Assembly (NCBI GenBank): GCA_027475525.1
Contig: JAMWFC010000116.1
Location: 929,826-993,825 of the forward strand
Reading direction: 5' to 3'
From: Macrolepiota albuminosa
Taxonomy: Eukaryota > Basidiomycota > Agaricomycetes > Agaricales > Agaricaceae
DNA: 64,000 nucleotides
In this document: positions 34,061 through 45,499 of the stretch, piece after piece
How the letters are laid out: every line of letters starts with the position of its first letter
How positions within the stretch are numbered: position 1 is the first letter of the stretch
The notes under the pieces: model-generated
The model's database searches: none
What the model saw: the letters and a program-made list of their open reading frames with translations, nothing else
Told to the model about the DNA's origin: nothing
Made by a program: the position numbers and the translations under genes

Positions 34061-36694
34061 ATGTCTCTTCAAATCAATCTCTCTAGCAGAGAGATTCAAG
34101 AAGCATATCACAATGTACTTAACGCGAATGGGATAGACTGGGTTGTTTACACGTATGAAAAAGGTACCAATGATCTGAAAGTTCAAAACGTTGGAAATGG
34201 AGGCCTCGAAGAACTGGAGGAAGAATTTTCCGATGGCAGGTGTGTTTTCAACTTTGTAACTGAGGCTCCTCAGATAGTCTAATTGACCATCTAATGTAAG
34301 AATGCAGTATGCTTTCACAAGGGTTGTTGATCCAAAGGTATGTTATAGGATCAAATATTAGTAGCAAAATCTCATCGAACGACAGAGTAATCTGCCTAAA
34401 TTCGTTCAAATCAACTGGTGCGGAGACGGTGTACCAGAGTCCAAAAAAGGCTTGTTCCACACCCATTCAGGCGCGGTATCTAATTTTCTTCGCAACGCCC
34501 ATGTTGTTATCAGTGCAAGAAACGAGGTGTGTTTTGTTCCATCAACATGAATCGCTGGTTTCACTAAGCCGTAGGGCGACGTTACACCGGCTGTGATCAT
34601 GAAACGAGTGGAAACTGCTTCCGGAGCTCATTATTCAGTACACAAGGAACGTCCGCGTAATTTCGAGCCAATTGCTCCTGTTGGCACGAACTACACTCCT
34701 GTAGGAAAAGTAGACATCGGTGAACTCAGGAAGGCCCCTTCTCCAGCTGTAGCTGTGAAACCTCACTATTCTGGTTCTTCCTTGAATTCACGCCCAGCTA
34801 CCTTTGCTGCGAAGCCTGTAGGATCAGCTATATCAGCATATGGAGGAACAACGGCAGGTGGACCTGCACCATCAAATGCATGGCCTGATGAGACTCCTGC
34901 CGTTTCGGTTTCTGCCTCTTCTATTTCTCCGTCTCCATCTTCAACTTCGCGACCTCCAACGCTCCCAACAACAACCCGTCCCGCCTTCAGTGCTGTAGGT
35001 ATCATTCCCCATAAAAACGCTGCTTGCTCACTTCCGACAGCGTGCCGTTCCTCCCGCAGATCCGGCTTCTCCTACACCGCTCGTACCGCTCGCACAATCT
35101 GCAGTCTCTGCGGCCTCCTATGCCACGGTTTCTTCTACTAACGTACCTACCAAACCTACTGAAGAGGATCGCATTGCGCCCGTCGGAACTGCATATACCC
35201 CTGTGTCACTCCCTCCTCCCAAAAAGCTGAAGAACCCATTTGCTCGTTTTGAACAACAGCAAACGGAGACTGTCAATCCTCCGGCTCCTGTAGGAGGACC
35301 GAAGAAGCTGACATGGAGTGAACGCCGGGCGCTCGCAAATAAGGAAGCTAAAGAAGAAGAAGCTCGAAGCCGCGCTGCTGGGTTCCATGCTTCAACTGCA
35401 GCTTCCAAATCTGTGTCCCCCACACCTGCGACCGTTCCACAGAGTACTTTCAGTAATTTTGGAGCTGTACGTACTGCAGCTGGCGCGACTGGGACAGCAG
35501 CTACCCCTGTTGCATCTGAGCCGTTTGATCGATATGCAAGTGCTCGTGATGTTGTTCAGGATGCCGCCTGGGGAACAGACGAACCTGAAGAAGTCACTCA
35601 TGTGAGTTTCCACATACAAGTACTTCAACTAGTGATAACCTGATTTTCAATTTTTTTTCCAGGCTCCTCCGCCTCCTGTAATTGCGCCGGCGCCGCCACC
35701 ACCTCGTGCTCCAGAACCAGAACCTGCGTCTGAGCCTGGGCCACAAGCTCTTTCACCTCCGCCACCTCCGCCACCACCTCCGCCACCACCTCCGCCACCT
35801 CCAGCTGGAGCAGTTTCTGCTCCGGGACCCGATCCAGAGCCGGTGGCAGAATTAGGGCCCGCTCAGCACGAACCCTCCGCCGAAGGCCTTACGGCAGTGG
35901 TGCTTTATGAGTACAAGGCAAGTCGTTTCTGTTTAGTAATCACCCTGGACATACTGGCTAATGATTCGCCCAGGCTGATGAAGATAACGAGATGGACCTT
36001 CACGAAGGGGAGATTATCCACTCCATCGAAGAAGTTGGTGAGGGATGGTGGAGCGGCGTTGGTACGGATGGCAAAACTGGATTCTTCCCTTGTGTGTGCT
36101 CAGCACATATTTGACCAATAGAAACAAGTCGATGGCTGACTATTTCTTCCCTTAGCAAACTACGTAGAACTTGTGGAGCAGGAAACAGCCCATGAACACC
36201 AAGAGGAACCTGTATCCGTCCAACTTGATAGTGCCACCTCAGCTCCACCACCACCACCACCTCCTCCTCCGCCACCTCCGCCACCGCCACCAACTGTGCC
36301 AGCTGGACCGGTTCCGGCCGCAACTGTAAGTCGCATCACTTGACATGACACAACATCTTATTGTTTATAGCCTGCTGCACCCCCTCCGCCAACTGATGAA
36401 GGAATTGTTGCCATAGCTTTATATGAGTAAGTGTATGGGACCTGGATTCCAAATAACAACGTTTTGATGAAGTGGTTTTGTATAGCTATGAAGCTGGGGA
36501 GGACAACGAAATCTCTTTCCATGAGGGCGACAGAATAACACAGATTCAACCTGCATCTGAGGATTGGTGGGAAGGTCAAGATAAACATGGAAATACTGGA
36601 CTTTTCCCTGGTATGTCATCTTAATATCGTGTCGACTTTGGATAGTGTCCTGAATTGGGCTTCTCTAGCAAACTACGTTGAGGTACAGGAGTAG
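34061..36694 (+). CDS. ABP1: Abp1/drebrin-like actin-binding protein (ADF-H plus two SH3 domains)
   Basis: Cortical actin-patch protein linking F-actin and Arp2/3 to endocytic adaptors. The start MSLQINLSSREIQEAYHNVL opens an ADF-homology domain that continues over several exons (WCGDGVPESKKGLFHTHSGAV, NAHVVISARNE, DVTPAVIMKRV; about residues 1-145). A low-complexity middle contains repeated APVGT(N/A)YTPV boxes, NPFARFE and a WSERRALANKEAKEEEARSR helix. A proline run precedes the first SH3 domain (VVLYEYK|ADEDNEMDLHEGEII..GWWSG..GFFP|ANYVEL). A second polyproline stretch precedes the C-terminal SH3 (IALYD|YEAGEDNEISFHEGD..DWWEG..GLFP|ANYVEVQE). Stop at 36692-36694. Two SH3 domains occur in several basidiomycete Abp1 proteins, against one in budding yeast. 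Both SH3 domains are split at similar places, suggesting domain duplication. Confidence 0.92.
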
Positions 36695-37244
36695 GACAAA
36701 CATTACTAGCAAACATGGTGGCGACGTGTCAGTTCGCTAATGTCCTACAGAATAAAGAAAAAACAGAGTCTTCAGATGACAACCTTATCATAGTTATTCT
36801 CATGATGTTATAAATGTGGTCTGCATTAGATTGACGACAGGTACTCCCAAATATTGTGCAATCGGCCTTAGGGAGGGATCATTTGAAAGGACAAGAATTT
36901 GTGTGAAGAAGTGTCTCTCTGCATGATGATGTGAAGGCTTCTTCACTGGCATCATTATTGATATAACCTTCTGTCCTCGTTAGGAACTAAGCTAGCTAGT
37001 TGAATTTCCACTGTAAGGAAAACTTTTGGCTAGGGGGAAAACAGGGATGACGTGTAAGGCATCAAGAGAAAGAAATAAACTGACCGAAATCGATGCTTGT
37101 TATTGCATGAGTCTGACAAGGAAATCGAGCAATCGGATAGTGAATGCACTCATTGAACTAGATGTATTAATTACGAAGAATTAGATTCAGAGGATGAAGA
37201 GTTGAAGACACCAACCTAAACGATGGAATGTGGACGAAAATGAA
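36695..37244. other. Intergenic, no gene seen
   Basis: About 550 bases between the Abp1 stop and the gypsy-1 target site. Nothing recognisable. Confidence 0.5.
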
Positions 37245-37249
37245 GGTAA

Positions 37250-37477
37250 TGTAAGCAGAGAGACTCTGTCTTCACTGGAAAAACCGTCGATAAATGGAAC
37301 AAGATATGATTCGAAAAGGAAAACTGAAACTACTTCTGTCTACCATCACCCTATTTATACCTCTCTCTCAATCTAATTAGAGTTCATTGGAGTTCATTGT
37401 CTCCGATCGATCTCTTGCACCCCTCTCCGATCTCGCCCCTATCCTTCCCCAGACAACTTGTAAGCGGTACGCTTACA
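37250..37477 (-). repeat. Gypsy-1 3' LTR
   Basis: 228 bases, TG..CA ends. In element orientation it is preceded by the purine-rich stretch GATGGAGGGTGAG (37478-37490), a good polypurine tract for plus-strand priming. Confidence 0.95.
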
Positions 37478-37498
37478 CTCACCCTCCATCTGAAAAAT

Positions 37499-40400
37499 TT
37501 ACCCATTCCCCAATGATTTTCTCGACTCCCATTCATCCAAGGCTATCGTGTCCTCCATCTCTCTTCCGCTCTTCCATTCATCGTGATCCGGCCCATACCC
37601 ACGCCATCTCACCAAATATTGCATACCCCTTCCGCGTCTTCGCTCGTCAATGATACAATCGATAAAATGTTCCGATTGCCCATCCTCTGTGAGAACAGGT
37701 CCGGGCATCTCGAGAGTCCGGGACGGGAAGAGGTCATCATCATTCGCGATGAACGGGGATAGTAAGCTGGAATGAAAACGATTGAGAATACCCATGCCTT
37801 TTGGTAAGTCCAAAACGTATTCCGACGACTCTGGGAAGGCTTCCAAAACCACGTAAGGACCGTCTTGTCGAGGCATGAACTTTGCTACTCGGCCATCGCG
37901 TTTCTGCATGTATTCACGGCGCCTATTAGTTGTAGATAGCATTACCTTATCCCCAACTGCGTAAGGGATCTCGGGGCCACGAAACTTATTCGCATGATGT
38001 GCTTGAGAGATTTTCGATGTCATCAAGTTATCCATTGCTTCCAAAAAGTTAGATTCAATGTCTTTCAAGACACGTAAGGCCAGGTCTTCCGTAGGGGTAT
38101 CCACAGGCGGTGGAGGGAATAAGGGCAAAATAACACGAGGCGAAAATCCTGATTTCAATTGAAAAGGGGAGAATCCGGTCGATGCGTTCACTGTATTCAT
38201 AATCCCGAATCTGATGCGCGGTAATGCCTTCACCCAACCTGATTGCAACCGGTCGACGTGAAATCGAATACATTGTACGATCGTTTTATTCGAGCGTTCC
38301 GATGCCCCATCTGTCTGGGGGTGAAAGGCTGTAGACATCTTGTGCTTGATCCCCGTCAACCTCATTAAAGCCCGCCAAAATGCAGAAGTAAACAATGTAT
38401 CACGGTCCGTAATGATCTCATACGGAAGCCCGTTCTCGCAATACCAGTCCCGGAAAAAAATATGAGCGAATTCCTCCCCAGTTTGTGAGGAACAACAGGG
38501 CGAAATCTGGATATCTGCTCCAGCACGACAGGTCATTGAGCAAAATTGATCGAAACCCTCGTCCGGTGGTAGAGGGCCGACGAAATCCAATGTGACTGAA
38601 CCAAACCTACTCTCAGGAATCGGCAGTGGATGAAGGGGTCCTGCAGGGCGCTTGGTCGAACTTTTATTCCGCTGGCACTCCACGCACGACGGAATGTACC
38701 CCTTGACAAGGTCACGCCTCATATTCGGCCAGTAATAGGAGAACCGTAAGGCAGCGTATGTCTTATCCGCACCGAAATGCCCCAGCTCGTCATGGGCCAG
38801 TCGAAATAAATTTTCACGCAAGTCCCGAAATTTAGGAATAATTAGTCGATCCCCGACATACAACAATCCGTTCTTCCGTTCGATTCCCGGGGGTGCCAAT
38901 CCTGCCTCGAGTATTTGTCTCGTGTAACCATCGGACGCATACCCCTCACGGATAGAGTTCACCATTTCAACATCATTCTCAATCAACATCACCGGTGCTA
39001 CACAGCAGTCCACGTCCGATCCTGGGTATCGAGAGAGAGCGTCCGCTACAGAGTTATCCTTGCCAGGAATGTAATTGACAGTGTAATCGTACTGAGACAA
39101 AAATTCCATCCATCTCGCCTGTCGTTTGGACAAATCCTGTTGCGAATCGAAGTTCTTAAGAGTCTTATGATCCGTAAAAATCTCGAAATGGGTACTGAGC
39201 AAGTCAGTTCTCCATTTCCGTAATGCTCGGACAATTGCGAGCATCTCGTGTTTGTGCGTTGGGTAATTCTTTTCTGCCGGAGTCAACTGCCGAGAATCGA
39301 AGGCGACAGGCCTTGCCGTTGCCCAAGTCTCGCCAAAGGACAACACCGCTCCAGTCCTGCGGTTGCTCGCATCGCACGTAACGAATATTTTGTTGTTGCC
39401 CAGATTCTCGTGTTCAATCGTAGTCAAACAATCTCTCCCAACCACAAGATCCTTAATACCTTGAAAAGCCCGCTGGTGACTCTCCGACCACCTTGTTATA
39501 CCCATGTTAAACTCCTTCTTTGTAAGAGGTGTTAAAACAGAAGTATGTTCGGCCAATGCTGGGAGAAAGACCGCTATGTAACGAACCAGCCCTAAGAATT
39601 GCCGCACATGTTTAGCCTTACGTGGGACAGGCCATGCCAAGATCTTCTCAACCTTCGACACGTCGGCTTCGATCCCCCGCTCCGAAATGTGATGTCCAAG
39701 GAAATCGATTTCCGTGCAGAAAAGCTCACTCTTCTTCAAGGAGCAGAATAACGATGCTTTCTTGAGGGCTTCAAGAACTCTGCAAACATTCTCCTGGTGT
39801 TCTTCGATTGTTTTGGACCAAATAATTATGTCGTCCAAATATACGTGACAGATCTTCCTGATCAATTCTCGCAAGGCCATAGTTACTCGGCGTTGTTGTG
39901 TTGCGGGAGCATTCCGTAACCCCATCGGCATGACGACCCACTCCCACAGTCCAAATGGCGTAACTGTGGCAGTATATTTGACATCGTCAGGATGAACCCG
40001 GGTCTGAAAGAACGCGTTCGTGAGATCAATTTTACCCCAGAACTGTGTCCCTGGACGTGAGCAATCGGCCAATATGTCATCGATTCGTGGGAGAGGATAA
40101 TTATCCGGGATAGTGTGTGCGTTCAGCGTCTGATAATCGTTAACCCAGCGGGGCAGTGCCGCAGGATCTGACTTGGGTATGATAAAAGATGGACTTGCAT
40201 ATTGAGATGACGAAGGGCGAATTCGTCCTGCCGCAATGTGCTGGTCTATTAACGTCTTCCAACTGTCGCGGTATTTGCGGGGGCAAGAGTAACTCCTGGC
40301 AACCGTGATCTTAGCCAACAGCTTGACCTGAATCCGGTGATACACGCTGGTAGGCAGTTCATCCGCATGTGGAATGTCATTCGGAAACAGAGAAGCGTAA

Positions 40401-42430
40401 CGCCTCTTTGTCCTACTATCCATCTTCTTCAACCTTTCCTTAAAGGCAAGCTGTTCGATGCAAGATCTCACTAACCCCAACACGAAAGGCTCTCCATCAC
40501 TGATGTGTTCGGCATCTAACCCTTTCCCTGCGAATAATTTGCTCAACTCAAGATGGACCTTCTTCCGATCCTCCCTTGCCCGTTCCTCTCCCATTCGAAT
40601 ATCCTCCTCCTCCTCCCTAGCTGCCACTCTAACTTGTTTATGCTTTATGTGAGGATTGAGACGCTTAGGCTTCTTCATTGGCGGATGCAAAAGATCAAAA
40701 TTTGCGTCGACATCGATTGCCGAACGTAGCAGTGGATCAACCACAATATGGTTCTTCCCCAAGAAATCGAGGCCCAGGATCAGGTCGGAACGTAAATTGG
40801 GACAAACGATGAACATTTGAGCGTGGGAATGCCATTGTGCGCATGGTGATACAACTACAAGCTTTACATATTTTGACAATACTGCTGACTCTTGACTCTT
40901 CTTTGCAAATGCAGCCGAAACCTTGAGCGGACGTCGTAACTTGTGTGTGGGCAAATTGAGCTTATCCATGAGCGTCGAAGAAATCAGTGCTGGTGGAGCG
41001 CCCGTGTCAATTAGTGTGTCTTTGACCAGGGTGGGAACAATAGAAGGAGCCGAAACAAAACAGGGGTATTTCAGGTGTGAAGGAAGCACGTACTCGGAGC
41101 CCGCATCACTGCTATCTTCCTCGTCCGAGGAGTTCTCAAACACTGCCGCTACCGTAATACCCGCCGCTCCCTTACTACTCGCGTCAGTCCCCTTCCCATT
41201 ACCCTTCAGGAACTTGGCCTGAGCGTCCGCCGCAAAAGCTGGGGTGAGTTTACGTGGTTCGTACTCTGCGAGCGTCAATAGCTTCTCACTGTCCGGGCAA
41301 TCTCTAGCACGATGACCAACATATAACTTCCTGCACCGATAACACCCATTGTGCGCATCCAAGAGCGAACGTTCCTCCGCCGTAAGTGTATACACGTACA
41401 CGCGTGAAGCTGACGTGGTTGGAACTGGCAAGCTCCCCTTTACTCCTCCCTCCAAACGACCTGCTGTCGGAGCTCCCGTGCCCGCCGTTTGTTTCCCCAC
41501 ATTGGTGACGTTCTTCAAATGTGCCTTGGTCGATTGAGCAATTGAATGAGCCAAGTGTTTACTTAATTGATCCTTACGACCCTTCAATACTATGTCGAGA
41601 TCGGAGACAGCTCGCAACCAGGCGTGAAAATCCGTGATATCATCCAAGCAGTCATCCTTGTTGGAGAGGGTGTACTCTCGCCGTAAGTCATCCTGGCAAT
41701 GCAGTAAGAGGTGGTCGCGCATCCTGTTGGCCGCAATATGAAAACGTGGGTACGTGCATAGCGTGTCATTTGCCTCCCTCACATTATTTGCCCACTCCCT
41801 GAAGTCCTCATCCTCTCGCTGTTTAGCTGTCAGCCCCTGAGCAACCTCCCACACCCAGTCCGTTGCCAAGACCAAACTCCTCAAACGTGCCATGAATTCC
41901 GAGAACGTGAGCGCCGATAACTCCTTCTCATTTTCCTTGACCCATGCGTGGACATCCGACGAATCAATGTTATACATAACCTTCTCTACCTGCTCCTCCT
42001 CTTTAATACTCTTATGACTGAAGAATCGTTTCGCGCTATATTCGAAGGCATCAAGCTGCCGGGGCCCAATGGATCCTCGCCCAATGATAGGTGCGTGGCT
42101 CGCCGAGATCTGACTAACTTCCGCCGTATAACTAGCAAGGCCAGTCTTCACCATCCTAAACATGGTATGTGAATGTACTGTATCGTCCTCGGACTCCGAT
42201 GAAGACAGGGGTGGCGATTTCGGAACTATCGACCACAGCGGTGCAGGAGTAGAGATGCGGGGTGTAGGACTGGAACGCGGCTGCAAAGTCGCACGGTTGC
42301 AGGAACGAGAGCGGGAGGGTGAACGAGTGCGAGAGCGAGAACGAGAACGAGTACAAGAGCGAGATTCACGCCGAGCTTGCGCACGCGTACGAGCCAGAGT
42401 GCAATAACCAGTGAGTGCAACCTTTATCAA
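37499..42430 (-). CDS. Gypsy-1 gag-pol polyprotein with C-terminal chromodomain
   Basis: 1643 codons in one frame. Approximate domains: Arg/Ser-rich N-terminus; gag about 80-330; CCHC-like knuckle (CYRCRKLYVGHRARDC) near 370; aspartic protease with LIDTGAP near 475; RT about 720-900 with INDYQTLN-type core and YLDDIIIW; RNase H with FVTCDASNRRTGA and HKHEMLAI; zinc-binding integrase N-terminus (HDELGHFG..CVECQ); integrase core with LDFVGPLP, ITDRDTLF and GASERSNK as the D, D, E positions; chromodomain at the very end (FIDCIIDERR..YLVRWRGYGPDHDEW). All catalytic residues I looked for are present. Gag and pol share one frame, as in several fungal chromoviruses. Confidence 0.96.
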   Translation of the reverse strand: MIKVALTGYCTLARTRAQARRESRSCTRSRSRSRTRSPSRSRSCNRATLQPRSSPTPRISTPAPLWSIVPKSPPLSSSESEDDTVHSHTMFRMVKTGLASYTAEVSQISASHAPIIGRGSIGPRQLDAFEYSAKRFFSHKSIKEEEQVEKVMYNIDSSDVHAWVKENEKELSALTFSEFMARLRSLVLATDWVWEVAQGLTAKQREDEDFREWANNVREANDTLCTYPRFHIAANRMRDHLLLHCQDDLRREYTLSNKDDCLDDITDFHAWLRAVSDLDIVLKGRKDQLSKHLAHSIAQSTKAHLKNVTNVGKQTAGTGAPTAGRLEGGVKGSLPVPTTSASRVYVYTLTAEERSLLDAHNGCYRCRKLYVGHRARDCPDSEKLLTLAEYEPRKLTPAFAADAQAKFLKGNGKGTDASSKGAAGITVAAVFENSSDEEDSSDAGSEYVLPSHLKYPCFVSAPSIVPTLVKDTLIDTGAPPALISSTLMDKLNLPTHKLRRPLKVSAAFAKKSQESAVLSKYVKLVVVSPCAQWHSHAQMFIVCPNLRSDLILGLDFLGKNHIVVDPLLRSAIDVDANFDLLHPPMKKPKRLNPHIKHKQVRVAAREEEEDIRMGEERAREDRKKVHLELSKLFAGKGLDAEHISDGEPFVLGLVRSCIEQLAFKERLKKMDSRTKRRYASLFPNDIPHADELPTSVYHRIQVKLLAKITVARSYSCPRKYRDSWKTLIDQHIAAGRIRPSSSQYASPSFIIPKSDPAALPRWVNDYQTLNAHTIPDNYPLPRIDDILADCSRPGTQFWGKIDLTNAFFQTRVHPDDVKYTATVTPFGLWEWVVMPMGLRNAPATQQRRVTMALRELIRKICHVYLDDIIIWSKTIEEHQENVCRVLEALKKASLFCSLKKSELFCTEIDFLGHHISERGIEADVSKVEKILAWPVPRKAKHVRQFLGLVRYIAVFLPALAEHTSVLTPLTKKEFNMGITRWSESHQRAFQGIKDLVVGRDCLTTIEHENLGNNKIFVTCDASNRRTGAVLSFGETWATARPVAFDSRQLTPAEKNYPTHKHEMLAIVRALRKWRTDLLSTHFEIFTDHKTLKNFDSQQDLSKRQARWMEFLSQYDYTVNYIPGKDNSVADALSRYPGSDVDCCVAPVMLIENDVEMVNSIREGYASDGYTRQILEAGLAPPGIERKNGLLYVGDRLIIPKFRDLRENLFRLAHDELGHFGADKTYAALRFSYYWPNMRRDLVKGYIPSCVECQRNKSSTKRPAGPLHPLPIPESRFGSVTLDFVGPLPPDEGFDQFCSMTCRAGADIQISPCCSSQTGEEFAHIFFRDWYCENGLPYEIITDRDTLFTSAFWRALMRLTGIKHKMSTAFHPQTDGASERSNKTIVQCIRFHVDRLQSGWVKALPRIRFGIMNTVNASTGFSPFQLKSGFSPRVILPLFPPPPVDTPTEDLALRVLKDIESNFLEAMDNLMTSKISQAHHANKFRGPEIPYAVGDKVMLSTTNRRREYMQKRDGRVAKFMPRQDGPYVVLEAFPESSEYVLDLPKGMGILNRFHSSLLSPFIANDDDLFPSRTLEMPGPVLTEDGQSEHFIDCIIDERRRGRGMQYLVRWRGYGPDHDEWKSGREMEDTIALDEWESRKSLGNG

Positions 42431-42638
42431 GGAGTGTCAATGACTTCCCCCCCCCCGACGTTACAGCCTTTTATAACCAACGTAGACCTTCTCCCGCGAA
42501 TGCTGTCACACTTTTCCCCCAACAACTGCACTAAGGAATTTCACGTCACTTCAGCTCCCCCCAACAATTCTTTCGAAGTCGAGATCCGGTGAATGGTAGA
42601 CCGTGTAGGCGATATCTTGTTGGAATTTAAAAAAAAAG

Positions 42639-42866
42639 TGTAAGCAGAGAGACTCTGTCTTCACTGGAAAAACCGTCGATAAATGGAACAAGATATGATT
42701 CGAAAAGGAAAACTGAAACTACTTCTGTCTACCATCACCCTATTTATACCTCTCTCTCAATCTAATTAGAGTTCATTGGAGTTCATTGTCTCCGATCGAT
42801 CTCTTGCACCCCTCTCCGATCTCGCCCCTATCCTTCCCCAGACAACTTGTAAGCGGTACGCTTACA
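42639..42866 (-). repeat. Gypsy-1 5' LTR with TATA box
   Basis: 228 bases. On the minus strand it contains GGTATAAATAGGG in mid-LTR, a strong TATA-type promoter (plus-strand CCCTATTTATACC near 42738-42750). The 3' end of the LTR is followed, in element direction, by a T-run and then the leader. Confidence 0.95.
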
Positions 42867-43155
42867 GGTAAGATGATAAAAATCTCGAGGAATTTGGAAG
42901 GTGAGGAGCTTGTTAAATACTGTGGCAGCAGTTATGGACGTCTAAATTTACTGCAGAAACATCTATCTCCATCAATTTTGAGAATTATAGGAGTCGGTCT
43001 TGACAATCAATGAGTCTCTTTCGTGAAAATATATGTGCATGTTGTCTAAGGATAAGATATTCATAAAATAGATATAGTCAACTGGACCATTTATAAAGTA
43101 CGTAATCAAGAGTCGTAATGATGTCATCGATGTCATCGCAAGTTCTTTGCAATTT

Positions 43156-43693
43156 TCAAACAACGTCCAAAGTCACGTTGAGAGTTTCAAGAAACGGTGC
43201 CAAGAGAGCCTGTCAACGTACTCAAGCTTTTCATCGAGCTTTCAGCCTATAAGACTTACCCCTATTAACGATACATGGACCACTCCCAATTGAGCTTTCC
43301 CCTTCGGCATATTGGAAGGGATGACTACAGTAAAGTTCTGGTGAGGAGGTTTGAAGTGTGTCGAACTATATTGGGGGTTGTATCGTCCATCGTAGAGAAC
43401 TGTTCCTACACCATCATCCACAGAGCGACATCCAGATGCTGGACATGATTGGATGCCAATAACAACAGCGACTTCTACTGAACCTGACAATGTGTTCTGA
43501 CGAGAGCTTTAAAAAGGAAGCATGGCAATCTGATGGGAAGGATACTAACCGGACGGTCAATTTCAACATTACAATCAGATCCTGCAGCTACCATTGCACC
43601 ATTTACTGGGTTGCTTATGACGACTCGCTGAGCTTCAGTAGTAGAAAAGAGGAGACCGAACGCGACAGCAAGGAAAGTGAGGTCGAACTTCAT
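43156..43693 (-). CDS. Small secreted protein of a basidiomycete-wide family
   Basis: I predict exons 43693-43550, 43496-43260 and 43209-43156, encoding 144 residues; all phases are zero. The N-terminus MKFDLTFLAVAFGLLFSTTEA is a signal peptide. The mature part begins QRVVISNPVNGAMVAAGSD and contains TLSGSVEVAVVIG, SCPASGCRS, GTVLYDGRYNPQ, PPHQNFTVVIPS and a C-terminal FLETLNVTLDVV. I recognise this layout from predicted secreted proteins common in Agaricomycetes, but no biochemical function is known to me. There are two potential N-glycosylation sites (NFT, NVT). A TATA-like run (TATATATA) lies about 70 bases upstream of the ATG. Confidence 0.8.
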
Positions 43694-45499
43694 TTACGGC
43701 AAGTTTGGAGATTTAGCGAGGTTTCCTTGTCGAGGTGTAGCGTCCTACGCGTCCTTTATATATATACAAAATGAGGTCCAAGGGAGAAGAGAGCATACCA
43801 ATAATAGACGAACATGACATGACGCTCGCGTATCAACATTCAACTGCCGTAAACAAAGCGGTTGACACTGGACAGCGTCAATGGCAACGTTTAGCATCCA
43901 TGTCGTTCGCTTCTCGGTTCAATACTTAACTTCCTTTTTTTTCCTAGATGAACGTTGTTCAACATACCTCTCCACTCTCCACTGGTTCAATGACCCTTGA
44001 TGAACGAATGTGGTTCTGTCTAGTAGTACGGATAGACCTGAAGGGTTAAATGAGTACTTGGGAAATGCGATATAACATACCCGTCGACAAGCACAGATTG
44101 AGCAGGGCTAGTCAGGGCCAGAGTTAGCATTGGGCCTTGACTGTCTTTATTCATGCTAACTGGTACTACGTGAATGTATGTCTCGAAAGACAGATTTCGT
44201 TGTTCATGTGATTAACGGACCATACAGTGCTTATTTTTTTTTCGCAGAAGTGACCATCTCGTTGAACAAAAGACGATGAGGCTTAATTGGCACGAGTTCT
44301 GTTTGTGAAAAAATATCCAGGTCAGACGCCCGAGTATACTTATCAATTAGGAACTTTTCATAAATCGTCTCGGACCGTATTCCTGCTTCTGTAATGGTGA
44401 GAGGGGTCTCTAATTTTAGATCACGATTTGTGCTCTGCCCACCGGCTCACTTTGCAAAGACCGTTTCCTTGCACCTCTGAAGACATCTGCATACACAAGC
44501 AGGAAATATTTTTGAAGTCTTAGTGCCAAATGTGCTGCTCTTTAGGCAGTTCCCTTTTTCTATATTGAGAGTGAAAGAATGCAAGGCTAAAAGCATAGCT
44601 GAAAGGTGTGACGATGGAAGGCAGTGAAAAAAATGTTGCATGGTGATGCGAAATGTGAGTTTCAATTTATTTTTAAGCTGCTCAAGTGAAATTGAACAGG
44701 ACCTAGATTAAATATAACAACTCCAGTTCACTAGGTTCTGGGGGTTTGTGTTACATGCGCACACACATTGTAAATAGGTTATAATTTTTGTTGAGGGGTA
44801 CGACTTGCCAGACCGGACCCGAAATAGATATGTTTTCATTTATTCTCTTTTTATTTTATTCTTCTCTGCCCACGTGGATATCCGCCAGCTCGCCACATCC
44901 CAGATGGGACGAGCGATCGGTATTTGTCGGGCTTTACGTACAAACCTTAAATATTTTCGTTAAATACCTTAGAAAACACAAAAGCCACCCTCAGTCAACC
45001 ACATACCACGGAGTGACTGAGGATATATATAACTCTACAATTTTTAATTGATTTATTTGAATGAAAACTTAAGTTTATACTCAAAAATAGGTCAAAATAG
45101 TATTATTACTGAGCCTGAAGCTAATCGATATGTGTAAGGCCTAAAATGTCCGCTCCCTGAGGACTCCAAGCCATGGCAAGGTGATTGCTTGCCCGACTCC
45201 CCCAAAGTCCTCTTCCTTTTATACTTCTTCTCTCTACGCATGAACCAACACGTATTTGTGTGGTAACGGTGTGGCGTCGTGTCTCCACAGGTCTAGGCAT
45301 CTGGCTGTTGAGTTTCCTGGAGCTGGGTGCACGTGGGTTACCCAGTGCCCGGCTAATCCTTTCTTTCACCTTGGCGCTCTTCTCCGACCTTCTTCTCACA
45401 GCACTTCCGTCAGGTCATAGTCGTTGCATCATACTCGTGGGTCTGTCGATGAAGAGGGTTTTGAATTGTTGAGGAGAGCGTTGCATTGCTGAGTGACGT
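43694..45499. other. Spacer and uncertain left flank of gypsy-2
   Basis: No host gene is recognisable. Somewhere between about 45,100 and 45,600 the sequence passes into the gypsy-2 leader/LTR. The exact edge cannot be fixed because the matching 3' LTR is outside the window. Confidence 0.45.

Larger units (their letters stand above)
37250..42866 (-). mobile_element. Gypsy-1: intact Ty3/gypsy chromovirus, minus strand
   Basis: LTRs at 37250-37477 and 42639-42866 are both 228 bases and identical as I read them. They begin TGTAAGC and end GCTTACA. The target-site duplication is GGTAA (37245-37249 and 42867-42871). A single uninterrupted 1643-codon gag-pol occupies the interior. Identical LTRs plus an intact frame indicate a very recent insertion that may still be active. 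It landed in an intergenic region. Confidence 0.97.
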
